DNA of 64,000 bases from Burkholderia cenocepacia (GTDB taxonomy: Bacteria; Pseudomonadota; Gammaproteobacteria; Burkholderiales; Burkholderiaceae), in assembly GCF_900446215.1 (NCBI RefSeq), contig NZ_UAQZ01000007.1, positions 558,001 through 622,000 on the forward strand, in the 5' to 3' direction. The notes beneath the pieces were generated by a model. The model was not told the DNA's origin, did no database searches, and was given only the letters and a program-made list of their open reading frames with translations. Position numbers and translations under genes: made by a program. How positions within the stretch are numbered: the first letter of the stretch is position 1; every line of letters starts with the position of its first letter. Shown piece after piece: positions 53,561 through 62,649 of this stretch.

Positions 53561-55768
53561 ATGGCTGAACCGAAGGCGCTCCCCCGCGACTGGCAGCGGT
53601 TGTTTTCCGCCGGCCGCGGCGTGTCCGGACGGCGCCTCGGGGGCGCGTCGCCGCGCGCCGACCTGTTTCTCGCGACCTTCATCGTCGCGGTCGTCGCGCT
53701 GTTCATCCTGCCGCTGCCGCAGGCCGCGCTCGACGGGATGATCTCGCTGAATCTGGCGGCGAGCGTCGTGCTGCTGACGGTGTCGACCTACGTGCCGTCG
53801 GCGGTCAGCTTCTCGTCGTTTCCGGCGCTGCTGCTGTTTACGACGCTGTTCCGGCTCGCGCTGAACATCGCGTCGTGCAAGCTGATCCTGCTGCATGCGA
53901 ACGCCGGCCACGTGATCGACGCGTTCGGGCGGCTGGTGGTCGGCAACAACGTGGTGGTGGGCGGCGTGGTGTTCCTCGTGATCGCGGTCGTGCAGTTCAT
54001 CGTGATCGCGAAAGGGTCGGAGCGGGTGGCCGAAGTCGGCGCGCGCTTCTCGCTCGATGCGATGCCCGGCAAGCAGATGAGCATCGACGCGGACTTGCGC
54101 GCGGGCATCATCAGCGCCGACGAAGCGCGCGAGCGCCGCGAGAAACTCGAGCAGGAATCACAGATGCACGGCGCGATGGACGGCGCGATGAAGTTCGTGA
54201 AGGGCGACGCGATCGCGGGCCTCGTGATCGCGTTCATCAACATCGTCGCGGGGATCGCGGTCGGCACGCTGATGCACGGGATGGACATCGGCGAAGCGCT
54301 GCAGCGTTACGCGATCCTGACGGTCGGCGACGGGATGGCGTCGCAGATTCCGTCGCTGCTCGTGTCGATCGCGGCCGGCATCGTGACGACGCGCGTCGCG
54401 ACGCGCGATGCGCGGCAGCGCCAGCTCGGCGAACAGCTCGGCGAGCAACTGGGTGCGCATCCGCGCGCGTTGCTGATCGCGGCGTTCGTGCTGAGCGGTT
54501 TTCTCGTCGTGCCCGGTTTCCCGAAATGGTCGTTCGCGCTGATCGCGCTCGGCCTCGGCGCCTTCGCGTTCTCGCAACTGAAGCGCAAGACGTCCGCGCC
54601 GAGCTTCAACCTGATTCATGTCGCGGGGCGCGTGGGCGCGGCCGACGACGGCCAGCCCGCGAAGGTGTCGCACGCGGCGGGCGTCACGTCGCTGATCGCG
54701 GTGTCGCTGTCCGACGACCTGCGCACGAACCTGAACCTCGCGCAATTGCAGGCGGCGCTGTCGAGCGCGAAGGCGCGCGTCGACGCGGACATCGGCACGG
54801 TGTTCCCGCGTATCACGCTGAACGACGACGAAGGCGCGCCGGCCGGCACGTACCGGATCTACCTGCAGGACGTGCTCGTCGCGCACGGCGCGCTGAAGCC
54901 GGGCTGGCTGCTGTGGGACGGCGTCGCGCCGCTGCCCGAGCGCGCGGAGCGCCAGCCGGCCGAAGCGTTCGGCCCGTTCGCGACCGCGCTGTGGATCAAG
55001 CCCGACGGCGCGGCGCCGGACGGCAAGTGGCTGTCGAGCGAGAGCGCGTTGGCCGCGCACGTCGAGCAGATCGTGCGCCAGCACGCGGACGAGCTGCTCG
55101 GCATCCAGGAGACGCAGGCGCTCGTGCATCTGGTGCGCCGCGATCATCCGGAGCTCGTCGGCGAACTGACGCGGCTCGTGCCGCTGCAGCGCGTGACCGA
55201 AGTGTTGCGCCGGCTGCTGGCCGAACAGGTGCCGATCCGGAACCTGCGCGTGATCTTCGAGAGCCTGATCACGTGGGCGCCGAACGAGCCCGACGACGTG
55301 ATCGCGCTGGTCGAGCTCGTGCGCGTCGACCTGCGCCGGATGATCACCGATCGTCACGCGGGCACGGCGCGCCAGCTGCGGGTCGTGCTGTTCGAGCAGA
55401 ACCTGCAGGAGCGGATCGAGAGCGCGGTGATGCGCACCAAGCAGGGCAATTTCCTCGCGCTGTCGAGCGCGGTCAAGCAGGACATCGGCGAACAGGTGCG
55501 CGCGATCGTGCAGGCCGCGCAGGCGGCCGGCCCCGGCGGCCACGGCAACGCGCAGGGTGGCGCGCGGCTCGCGGTGATGGTCGCGCTCGGCGCGCGCCGC
55601 TACGTGAAGACGATCCTGCAGCCGGTGCTGCCCGAACTCGCGGTGCTGTCGTACCAGGAAGTCGAGGAGGACGTGCAGTTGCATACGGTCGGCTGGGTGA
55701 AGAACCCGCCGGACGACGGCACGGTTGGCGCGGGCGCCGACGTGCGCGCGCCGGGGGCCGTGCAATGA
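53561..55768 (+). CDS. sctV: Type III secretion export gate protein SctV
   Basis: A 735-aa inner membrane component (FHIPEP family; YscV/HrcV/InvA) that forms the export gate ring. About seven or eight helices (residues 38-345) precede a cytoplasmic domain of about 370 residues. Family motifs in the membrane half: LNIASCKLIL, KGSERVAEVGARFSLDAMPG and GDAIAGLVIAFINIVAGIAV. It is first in the operon and overlaps sctS by 4 bp. No exact injectisome class can be fixed from this alone. Confidence 0.95.
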   Translation: MAEPKALPRDWQRLFSAGRGVSGRRLGGASPRADLFLATFIVAVVALFILPLPQAALDGMISLNLAASVVLLTVSTYVPSAVSFSSFPALLLFTTLFRLALNIASCKLILLHANAGHVIDAFGRLVVGNNVVVGGVVFLVIAVVQFIVIAKGSERVAEVGARFSLDAMPGKQMSIDADLRAGIISADEARERREKLEQESQMHGAMDGAMKFVKGDAIAGLVIAFINIVAGIAVGTLMHGMDIGEALQRYAILTVGDGMASQIPSLLVSIAAGIVTTRVATRDARQRQLGEQLGEQLGAHPRALLIAAFVLSGFLVVPGFPKWSFALIALGLGAFAFSQLKRKTSAPSFNLIHVAGRVGAADDGQPAKVSHAAGVTSLIAVSLSDDLRTNLNLAQLQAALSSAKARVDADIGTVFPRITLNDDEGAPAGTYRIYLQDVLVAHGALKPGWLLWDGVAPLPERAERQPAEAFGPFATALWIKPDGAAPDGKWLSSESALAAHVEQIVRQHADELLGIQETQALVHLVRRDHPELVGELTRLVPLQRVTEVLRRLLAEQVPIRNLRVIFESLITWAPNEPDDVIALVELVRVDLRRMITDRHAGTARQLRVVLFEQNLQERIESAVMRTKQGNFLALSSAVKQDIGEQVRAIVQAAQAAGPGGHGNAQGGARLAVMVALGARRYVKTILQPVLPELAVLSYQEVEEDVQLHTVGWVKNPPDDGTVGAGADVRAPGAVQ

Positions 55769-56043
55769 CGAGCTCGACGATCCTCGACCTGACGCGCCAG
55801 GCGCTGATGCTCGTGCTGCTGCTGTCGCTGCCGATCGTGCTGATCGCGACCGTCACGGGCCTCGTCGTCGCGATCCTGCAGGCCGTCACGCAGGTGCAGG
55901 ACGCCAATATCGGCATCGCGGTGCGGCTGATCGCCGTGATGGTCGCGCTCGTGCTGCTGTCGGGCTGGCTCGGCGGCGAAGTGCTGCGCTTCGCGCAGCA
56001 GGCGCTGGAACGCATGTTCGTTTCTTCCACAGGAGTCCTTTGA
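55765..56043 (+). CDS. sctS: Type III secretion export apparatus protein SctS
   Basis: A 92-aa two-helix inner membrane protein of the FliQ/SctS family (LDLTRQALMLVLLLSLPIVL, then TQVQDANIGIAVRLIAVMVA), part of the export pore with SctR and SctT. It overlaps sctV by 4 bp and the stop overlaps the sctC start (TGATG). SctR, T and U are not in the window and probably lie beyond its right edge. Confidence 0.95.
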   Translation: MTSSTILDLTRQALMLVLLLSLPIVLIATVTGLVVAILQAVTQVQDANIGIAVRLIAVMVALVLLSGWLGGEVLRFAQQALERMFVSSTGVL

Positions 56044-58088
56044 TGCGTCGACGCGTCGCCTCGATCCGGTTTCAACCGCGCAGCCTGCAACGGGCCGCGC
56101 TTGCCGTGTGCGCGACCGCGCTGCTCACGGCGTCGCTGTGCATGGCGCCCGCGCAGCATGCGCGCGCCGCGGACCTGCGCTGGCGCAACAAGCCGTTCAC
56201 GATCGTCGCGAACGGCAAGAAGATCGGCGACTTCATCCGCGAGCTCGCGTCGTCGCAGGGCGTGACGGCGGTGGTCGACCCGAAGGTCGACGGCGTGATC
56301 AGCGGCCGCTTCTCCGGCACGCCGCAGCAGACGCTCGACACGATCTGCTCGACCTACGGGCTCACGTGGTACTACGACGGCTCGTTCCTGTACGTCGATC
56401 CGGCCGACCAGTCGCAGACGCAGATGATCCCGATCCCGCCGAATGCGTCCGGCGAAATCGGCCGCGCGCTGCAGGCGATGCAGATTCCGGACAAGCGCTA
56501 CACGCTGGTGATCAACGATCGTGCGAACAGCGTTTACGTGGCCGGCCCGCGCCGCTATGTCGAGCTCGTGCGGCAGGCGGTCGGCTCGGTTGGCGATCCG
56601 TCGGCGAACGGCGCGCATGCGGACATCCGCGCGTTCCGGCTGAAATACGGCTGGGCGTCCGACTTCACGATCAACCGCTCGGGCAAGGAAGTGACGGTGC
56701 CGGGCGTCGCGACGATCCTGCGCCGGCTGTTCGGCAAGGGCGGCGGCACGACCGCGGCGCCGTCCAGCACGCCGCTCGGGCAGGCCGCGCGCCAGGTGAA
56801 GCTCGGCTCCGGGCTGACGATCGCGGTGCCGCGGCTCGACTTTCCCGACATTTCCGGCGGCCCGCGGCAGGGCGGTTATGGCGGGGCGGACGGCAGCATG
56901 GGCGGCGGCTTCTCGCCGTTCTCGAACAACGGCGGCGGCGACACGCTGCCGCAGATCGTCGCCGACCCGGCGATCAACGCGGTGATCGTGCGCGACCTGC
57001 CGGAGAACATGTACCGCTACCAGTCGCTGATCGGCCAGCTCGACGAGCGGCCGCGCATCGTCGAGATCAACGTGACGATCATCGACATCAACGAGGATTC
57101 GCTCGACAGCCTCGGGATCGACTGGCGCCTGCACACGACGCACGGCGACGTGCAGATCGGCAACGGCCAGAACGCGCTGAACGGCAACACGCAGTACAAC
57201 GGCGCCGGCAATCCGCCGCTGACGTTCGGCATCGGCACGTCGGAAACCGGGCAGACGGGCGCCTTCATGCCGACCGGCATCGCGCTGACCGCGTCGATCG
57301 GCGGGTCGCTGCGCAACTACCTGCTCACGCGCGTGAACGCGCTCGCGCAGAAAGGCCAGGCGCAACTGCGATCGAAGCCGAAGGTGCTCGCGCTCGACAA
57401 CACCGAGGCGATCCTCGAGAACCTCACGCAGTTCTACGTGCAGGTGCCGGGCTATCAGGATTCGTCGCTGTACAGCGTGACGACCGGCACCAGCATCAAG
57501 GTGACGCCGATGATCGTCGACGAGGCGATCCGCAACGCGGCGGCCGTGTCGGGCAACCCGCAGAGCGTGATGATGTCGATCGACATCCAGGACGGCAACA
57601 TCGTGCCGGGGCAGGCGGTGTCGAATGTGCCGGTGATCCAGCAGCGCAACATCGTCACCAAGACGATGATCGACGAAGGCAAGAGCCTCCTGATCGCCGG
57701 TTTCAACGACGACGAGGTGCGGCTGAACAAGAGCGGCGTGCCCTGGCTGTCCGACATCCCGCTGATCGGCAACCTGTTCAAGTACACCGACAAGTCGGGC
57801 AACCACATGGAGCGGTTCTACCTGCTGACGCCGCGGGTCGTGACGAGCGCGTCGATGTATGCGCCGGACGGCTCGCCGGTGAATCCGGGCGTCGACGGTC
57901 CGGCGAACCAGGAAGGGATGTCGATGTATCGCCCGCCGGACAACGACGTCACGGTGCCGCTGACGCCGAAGCCGCTGCCCGGCACGAAATTCGGTCCGCC
58001 CGCGTTGCCGCCGCCGAAGGATACGGCGGCGTCGCAGCCCGCGGCGACGACCGCAGGAGTGGTCACGCATGTCGACGAGCATCATTGA
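56043..58088 (+). CDS. sctC: Type III secretion outer membrane secretin SctC
   Basis: A 681-aa secretin that forms the outer membrane ring. A signal peptide (about residues 1-43) is followed by N-domains (FIRELASSQGVTAVVDPKVD; DRANSVYVAGPRRYVELVRQ) and the secretin core (about 420-610: LLTRVNALAQKGQAQLRSKP, NVPVIQQRNIVTKTMIDEG). GGYGG/GGGDT-rich spacer about 260-300. The C-terminus is Pro-rich. It starts at the sctS stop and overlaps sctD by 20 bp. Confidence 0.95.
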   Translation: MRRRVASIRFQPRSLQRAALAVCATALLTASLCMAPAQHARAADLRWRNKPFTIVANGKKIGDFIRELASSQGVTAVVDPKVDGVISGRFSGTPQQTLDTICSTYGLTWYYDGSFLYVDPADQSQTQMIPIPPNASGEIGRALQAMQIPDKRYTLVINDRANSVYVAGPRRYVELVRQAVGSVGDPSANGAHADIRAFRLKYGWASDFTINRSGKEVTVPGVATILRRLFGKGGGTTAAPSSTPLGQAARQVKLGSGLTIAVPRLDFPDISGGPRQGGYGGADGSMGGGFSPFSNNGGGDTLPQIVADPAINAVIVRDLPENMYRYQSLIGQLDERPRIVEINVTIIDINEDSLDSLGIDWRLHTTHGDVQIGNGQNALNGNTQYNGAGNPPLTFGIGTSETGQTGAFMPTGIALTASIGGSLRNYLLTRVNALAQKGQAQLRSKPKVLALDNTEAILENLTQFYVQVPGYQDSSLYSVTTGTSIKVTPMIVDEAIRNAAAVSGNPQSVMMSIDIQDGNIVPGQAVSNVPVIQQRNIVTKTMIDEGKSLLIAGFNDDEVRLNKSGVPWLSDIPLIGNLFKYTDKSGNHMERFYLLTPRVVTSASMYAPDGSPVNPGVDGPANQEGMSMYRPPDNDVTVPLTPKPLPGTKFGPPALPPPKDTAASQPAATTAGVVTHVDEHH

Positions 58089-59412
58089 TCCGCACGGCGA
58101 CGGCGCATTGCCCGGCGGCGCGGCGGGCGGAGCCGGCTCGGCCGCCGCGCTCGCGTCGCCGTGGAACCTGTGCTTCCTGAGCGGGCCGATGTACGGCCGC
58201 ACGATGTCGCTCGCGCGCGGCGCGAACTGGGTCGGCACGGCGGCCGACTGCGAGGTGATCCTGCCCGATCGCGAGATCGGCGCGAAACAGGTGTGCCTGC
58301 AGGTCGGCGCGCTCGCGGTGACGGTGCAGAACCACGGCGGCGACGCCGGCGCGCCGGTGCTGTTCAACGACGAGCCGCTCGGCACCGGCCGCCGCTCGTT
58401 GACGCCGAACGACGTCGTGACGGTCGGCTCGATCCGGCTCGGCATCGCACGGCATGCGCAGGCGAGCGTCGCGGTGCCCGACGAAACCGATGCGCCGGAC
58501 GCCGCGCGCGAAGCCGCGTGGCTCGGCTGGCTCACGGGCGGGCTACGGCGGCTGGGCAGCCGGCGGCTCGTGATCGCGCTGGTCGCGCTGTGGGTCGGCG
58601 TGCTGCTCGGCGCGCTCGGCTACGGCTTCGTCGCGTGGTCGGGGCGGCTGCCGTGGCAGCACGAATCGGTGCTCGCGCGCACGCACCGGCTGCAGCAACT
58701 GCTGCACGCGTATCCGGAGCTGGCGGTCGCGCCGCGCGACGACGGCGTGATCGTGTCGGGCTACGTGAGCGACCCGGCCGCGCGCGAGCGCGTCGCGCAG
58801 ATCGTCGCGGGCGTCGACAACGCGGCGCTCGGCAACATCTACGTGGTCAGCGATCTCGTGGCGACCGCGCAGACCTATTTCAGCGACACGGCGCTGACGG
58901 TCACGTATCTCGGCCGCGGCCGGATCGAGCTGACGGGCACGGCCGCGCGCGCGCAGATCGAGCCGCGCATCCGCAACTACATGAAGGACGCGCGCCCGGC
59001 GCTCGAGGTGGTCGATCACGTGCGCGATGCCGATGCGGCCGCGCCGCGCACGGCGACGACGCTCGGCGGCACGGCGGGCATTCCGGAGATCACGACCGTG
59101 TTCGCCGGCGACGGCGACCAGCGCTACATCGAGACGGTCGACGGCAGCCGCTATTTCGAAGGCGCGCGGCTGAAGGAGGGCGCGACCGTCGTGTCGATCG
59201 GCCCGGACGAGGTCGTGTTCGAACGCAACGGCCAGCGCATCACGATGCCGCTCGGCGGCCCGTCGACGCGTGCGCCCGAGCAGGCGCCGGCGCCGCCCGT
59301 GGCGCCGCTCGCGAGCGGTGCGGCGGCGGGCGTCGCGCAGCCGGTGCCGGGGCCGACGCTGTTGCCGCGCGAGCCGGCGGCCGGTGTATCGACGAAGGAG
59401 GCGGCGCACTAG
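58069..59412 (+). CDS. sctD: Type III secretion inner membrane ring protein SctD
   Basis: A 447-aa bitopic protein. The cytoplasmic FHA-like domain (about residues 30-125; GPMYGRTMSLARGANWVGTA) is followed by one membrane helix (LVIALVALWVGVLLGALGYG, about 167-186) and a periplasmic part with BON-like ring modules (VIVSGYVSDPAARERVAQIV; RGRIELTGTAARAQIEPRI). It forms the outer of the two inner-membrane rings with SctJ. Overlaps sctC by 20 bp. Confidence 0.92.
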   Translation: MSTSIIDPHGDGALPGGAAGGAGSAAALASPWNLCFLSGPMYGRTMSLARGANWVGTAADCEVILPDREIGAKQVCLQVGALAVTVQNHGGDAGAPVLFNDEPLGTGRRSLTPNDVVTVGSIRLGIARHAQASVAVPDETDAPDAAREAAWLGWLTGGLRRLGSRRLVIALVALWVGVLLGALGYGFVAWSGRLPWQHESVLARTHRLQQLLHAYPELAVAPRDDGVIVSGYVSDPAARERVAQIVAGVDNAALGNIYVVSDLVATAQTYFSDTALTVTYLGRGRIELTGTAARAQIEPRIRNYMKDARPALEVVDHVRDADAAAPRTATTLGGTAGIPEITTVFAGDGDQRYIETVDGSRYFEGARLKEGATVVSIGPDEVVFERNGQRITMPLGGPSTRAPEQAPAPPVAPLASGAAAGVAQPVPGPTLLPREPAAGVSTKEAAH

Positions 59413-59552
59413 CGTCGCGACGAATCAGGCGCAGCGCGAATCGCGCTGCGCGCATCACGCGACACGTCGCCGGCAGGCGGCGCGTCACGTCATCGGCGGG
59501 GCATGGGGCCGCCGCCGGCAACGCAAGTGAACGTCACGTAAAGGAGCGAAAC

Positions 59553-59762
59553 ATGACTGCCCCCACCGGTAGCGCAACCGACACGAAGCAAGTCCAGCAA
59601 CAGGCGGACGACCTGACCAAGACGCAGCTCGAACTGACGAAGATCAACTTCCAGGTTCAGCAATCGACTGCGACGTTCGAAACCAGCAACGCAGTGACCG
59701 CGCAGGAGGGGACGGCGAACGCCCAGGTCGCGCAACACCTGAGTTCCGCCGGCCGCGCGTGA
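59553..59762 (+). CDS. Small type III secretion protein, needle subunit candidate (SctF position)
   Basis: A 69-aa soluble, Gln/Thr-rich helical protein starting MTAPTGSATDTKQVQQQADD, without cysteine or signal peptide. Size, charge and position between sctD and the inner rod gene suit a needle-forming subunit, but the usual needle motif (a central PxxP-type turn) is not evident, so it may instead be another small secreted or HrpA-like component. Clear AAAGGAG ribosome site before ATG 59553. Confidence 0.55.
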   Translation: MTAPTGSATDTKQVQQQADDLTKTQLELTKINFQVQQSTATFETSNAVTAQEGTANAQVAQHLSSAGRA

Positions 59763-59886
59763 TGCCGGTCGCCGGCCGTGCCGCGCGACGCCGGATGCCG
59801 GGGCCGCCCGTGACGGGCGCCCGGTGCGGCGTGGGTGCGTGCCGGCCGGCCCGTTTCCGGCCCTGCCGGTCAAGGAGGACACGATC

Positions 59887-60363
59887 ATGTCGGTAACAGG
59901 CGTAGGCGCGGCGCCGCCGGGCGCAGCCGCGCTCGCGAGTGCCGCACAGCAAACGGGCGCGACGTCCGATCCGGCGCAGGTGCGCCAGTTCGATGCGCTG
60001 ATGCAGCCGGGCGCGTCGTCGGCCGCACCCCCGTCTTCGTCCGGTGTCGCGATGTCGCGCGCACCGGCGGATGCGGCGCCGGCCGTGCAGATGACGCCCG
60101 CGCAGGCGAACCAGTCGTCGCTCGTCGAGCGATTGCGCACCTACGGCAACGATCTCGATTCGCGGTACGCGAACATCGACAAGCACCGCAGCGAGATGCT
60201 GACGTCGATGGCGGACAGCCGCAGCGATCCGCTGATGACGATGGTGAAGGCGATGGATTTCCAGTGGACGGCAACCACCACGATTTCGGAATACCAGTTG
60301 AGCCTGTCGGTTGCGCAGGCGGCGAACGGCTTCACGCACACGGTGCTGAAGACGCAGGAGTGA
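59887..60363 (+). CDS. sctI: Type III secretion inner rod protein SctI-like
   Basis: A 158-aa protein with a disordered Ala/Pro N-terminal part and a helical C-terminus (MVKAMDFQWTATTTISEYQL, then AQAANGFTHTVLKTQE) as in YscI/HrpB-type rod proteins. Position before the lipoprotein SctJ supports the call. Ribosome site AAGGAGG before ATG 59887. Confidence 0.75.
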   Translation: MSVTGVGAAPPGAAALASAAQQTGATSDPAQVRQFDALMQPGASSAAPPSSSGVAMSRAPADAAPAVQMTPAQANQSSLVERLRTYGNDLDSRYANIDKHRSEMLTSMADSRSDPLMTMVKAMDFQWTATTTISEYQLSLSVAQAANGFTHTVLKTQE

Positions 60364-60416
60364 CGAAAGCCGGTGCGTGTGCCTGCAACGGCCGCGCGCC
60401 CTGAAGCGGACAAACG

Positions 60417-61301
60417 ATGACGACGATCGATTCGACGCCGCGCACGCATGCGTGGCGCAGCCGGGCGGCGCGCGCGCTGCTCGCGGGGCTGCTCGTGCTG
60501 TTGGCCGGGTGCCAGAAGGAGCTGTACTCGGGCCTGTCGGAGCGCGATGCGAACCAGATGGTCGCGGTGCTCGGCGACGCGGGCATCAGCGCGTCGAAGG
60601 ACAACGATGCGCGCGACACGTCGGACCGCAACGCGTGGCTCGTGAGCGTCGCGGACGGCGACATGCAGGCGGCGCTCACGGTGCTGCAGGCGAACGGGCT
60701 GCCGAAGCCGAGCTATGCGAGCCTCGGCGAGCTGTTCCAGAAGCAGGGGCTCGTGTCGACCCCGGCCGAGGAGCGCGTGCGCTATCTGTACGGCGTGTCG
60801 CAGGACCTGTCGCGCACGCTGCAGGACATCGAAGGCGTGGTAGTCGCGCGCGTGCAGGTCGTGATTCCGGAGAACGATCCGCTCGCGGACAAGATCAAGC
60901 CGTCGTCGGCCGCGGTGTACATCCGCTACCGGCCGGGCGTCGACCTGCGCGCGATGGCGCCGATGGTCAAGGATCTCGTCGCGCACAGCATCGAAGGGCT
61001 GCAGTACGACAACGTGTCGCTGTTCCTGCAACCGGCCGCCGCGCGCGCGACGCGCGTGGACGGCATCGGCAGCGCTGTGTCGGACATCCTGCGGCTGCGC
61101 TCGCCGCTCGGCTGGCTGGTGTTCGCGCTGATCCTGCTGACCTGCGCGGTGATCGCACTGTCGGCCGCCCGGCGCGGGATGTTCGGCGCGCGCCTCGCGG
61201 GCCTGGTCGGCGCACCGCGCGGCGCGAACGGCGGTGGTTCGGCCGCGCAGCAGGCAGGCGGCGGGCTGCGTACGCCGGACGGCGCGCGCGACGGCGCATG
61301 A
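60417..61301 (+). CDS. sctJ: Type III secretion inner ring lipoprotein SctJ
   Basis: A 294-aa lipoprotein: signal and lipobox (LLAGLLVLLAGC) with Cys32, then the YscJ ring domain (LYSGLSERDANQMVAVLGDA; VARVQVVIPENDPLADKIK; SAAVYIRYRPGVDLRAMAP) and a C-terminal membrane helix (WLVFALILLTCAVIALSAA, about 233-251). It overlaps sctK by 4 bp. Confidence 0.95.
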   Translation: MTTIDSTPRTHAWRSRAARALLAGLLVLLAGCQKELYSGLSERDANQMVAVLGDAGISASKDNDARDTSDRNAWLVSVADGDMQAALTVLQANGLPKPSYASLGELFQKQGLVSTPAEERVRYLYGVSQDLSRTLQDIEGVVVARVQVVIPENDPLADKIKPSSAAVYIRYRPGVDLRAMAPMVKDLVAHSIEGLQYDNVSLFLQPAAARATRVDGIGSAVSDILRLRSPLGWLVFALILLTCAVIALSAARRGMFGARLAGLVGAPRGANGGGSAAQQAGGGLRTPDGARDGA

Positions 61302-62038
61302 GCGACCCGCACGCGCTGCCGCCGGGCGAGGCGGGCGACGCGGCGCCGCTGCCGTGGCTGCAGCCGCTCGCGCCGCCGCCCGCCGCGCGCGCTGCCGCGT
61401 TTCATGCGCTCGTCTGCGACTTCAACCTGCGGCCCGACCGCTATTTGCACGTGACGCGCGTGCCGGCCGACTGGCCCGCGCGCTATCGTTCGCCGGACGC
61501 GTTCGGCGCGGCCGGCCGCAAGCTGCTCGCGCGGCACCTGCTCGACCTGCACGGCGTGGCCGACCGGCACGACTTCGACGTCGCGAGCCCGTGCGCGCGG
61601 CTTGCGCTGCTGCCCGGCGCGGCGCTCGAACAACTGGCCGCGTATGCGGGGCTGCTACTGCATCGCGCATGGCTGCGCGACGCGCTGGCGGGGCGGCGCA
61701 TTCGCGCGGAAGTCGCGGCGCGGCTCGGCGGCGATGCGCTCGAACTCGCGCTCGAACGCGCGCCGGAATTCGGCGCGCTCGCCGAAACGCTCGAACCGTG
61801 GCGCGCCGACCCCGCCGCGCTGCCGGTCGTGATCCGCGCGCGCGGCGGGCGCCTGCTCGCCGATTTCATCGGCGTGGCCGGCGACGCGGTGGCGCGGCGC
61901 GTGCGCCTGAAATTCAACCGCGCGATCGACGACGAAGCGCCGTACTGGCTGAACCGCGCGCAGCGCGACCAGTTCGGCGAACTGATGTTCCTGTTTCTGA
62001 TTCCCGAGAGGCTTGCGTCATGGGACTGGCTTTTCTGA
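61298..62038 (+). CDS. sctK: Type III secretion sorting platform protein SctK
   Basis: A 246-aa cytoplasmic protein of the YscK/HrpD-type sorting platform adaptor family. Features: FHALVCDFNLRPDRYLHVTR near residues 36-55 and [20 protein letters not shown] at the C-terminus, alanine/arginine-rich in between. Position between sctJ and sctL is the family position. The start overlaps sctJ and the end overlaps sctL by 19 bp. Confidence 0.82.
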   Translation: MSDPHALPPGEAGDAAPLPWLQPLAPPPAARAAAFHALVCDFNLRPDRYLHVTRVPADWPARYRSPDAFGAAGRKLLARHLLDLHGVADRHDFDVASPCARLALLPGAALEQLAAYAGLLLHRAWLRDALAGRRIRAEVAARLGGDALELALERAPEFGALAETLEPWRADPAALPVVIRARGGRLLADFIGVAGDAVARRVRLKFNRAIDDEAPYWLNRAQRDQFGELMFLFLIPERLASWDWLF

Positions 62039-62649
62039 TCACGAGCGACAACCTGCAGCTGCTGTCCGAGCGCAAGGTGCTCAAGGAGCGCGAATACGCG
62101 GCGCTGCTCGATGCGTCCGCGGTGATCGCGACCGCGCATGAAGAAGCGGCGCGCATCGTCGCCGACGCGCAGCGCGAATTCGACAAGCGCCAGGCGGCCG
62201 GCTACGACGAAGGCATGCGCCGCGCGCAGCGCGAGCAGGCCGCGCAGGCCTACACGCAGGCGCTCGCCGCGACGCGCACGATGGAGACGATGAAGGATGC
62301 GATGGCCGATATCGTCGTGAAGGCCGTGCGCGCGATCGTCGGCGAGATGAGCACGCAGAAGCTGTACGAGGCCGCGCTCGCGCGGATCGCGCCGCTCGTG
62401 CGCGACGAGGCGTTCCTGATCGTGCGCGTCGCGCCCGGCCGTACGGACGAAATGCGCGACGCGCTCGACGGCGCGTTCGCCGGGCAGTCGAACCGGCAGA
62501 AGATCCGCATCGTCGAGGATGCGCAGCTCGAACGCCACGCGTGCACGGTCGAGACGCCGTCCGGGCGGATCGACGCGAGCCTCGACCTGCAGATCGACGC
62601 GCTGCGCCAGGCGATCCGCCGCGACGCGCTGAAAGGGGCCGCGCGATGA
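62020..62649 (+). CDS. sctL: Type III secretion stator protein SctL
   Basis: A 209-aa protein of the YscL/FliH family that binds and regulates the ATPase SctN. Long N-terminal coiled coil (about residues 15-80: [40 protein letters not shown]) and a globular C-terminal domain. It overlaps sctK by 19 bp and sctN by 4 bp. Confidence 0.92.
   Translation: MGLAFLITSDNLQLLSERKVLKEREYAALLDASAVIATAHEEAARIVADAQREFDKRQAAGYDEGMRRAQREQAAQAYTQALAATRTMETMKDAMADIVVKAVRAIVGEMSTQKLYEAALARIAPLVRDEAFLIVRVAPGRTDEMRDALDGAFAGQSNRQKIRIVEDAQLERHACTVETPSGRIDASLDLQIDALRQAIRRDALKGAAR

Noticed and set aside
55473..58535. Frame of over 1000 codons on the minus strand opposite the secretin and SctD genes
   Set aside because: Antisense shadow of sctC/sctD; no family features and the plus strand has a complete type III operon.
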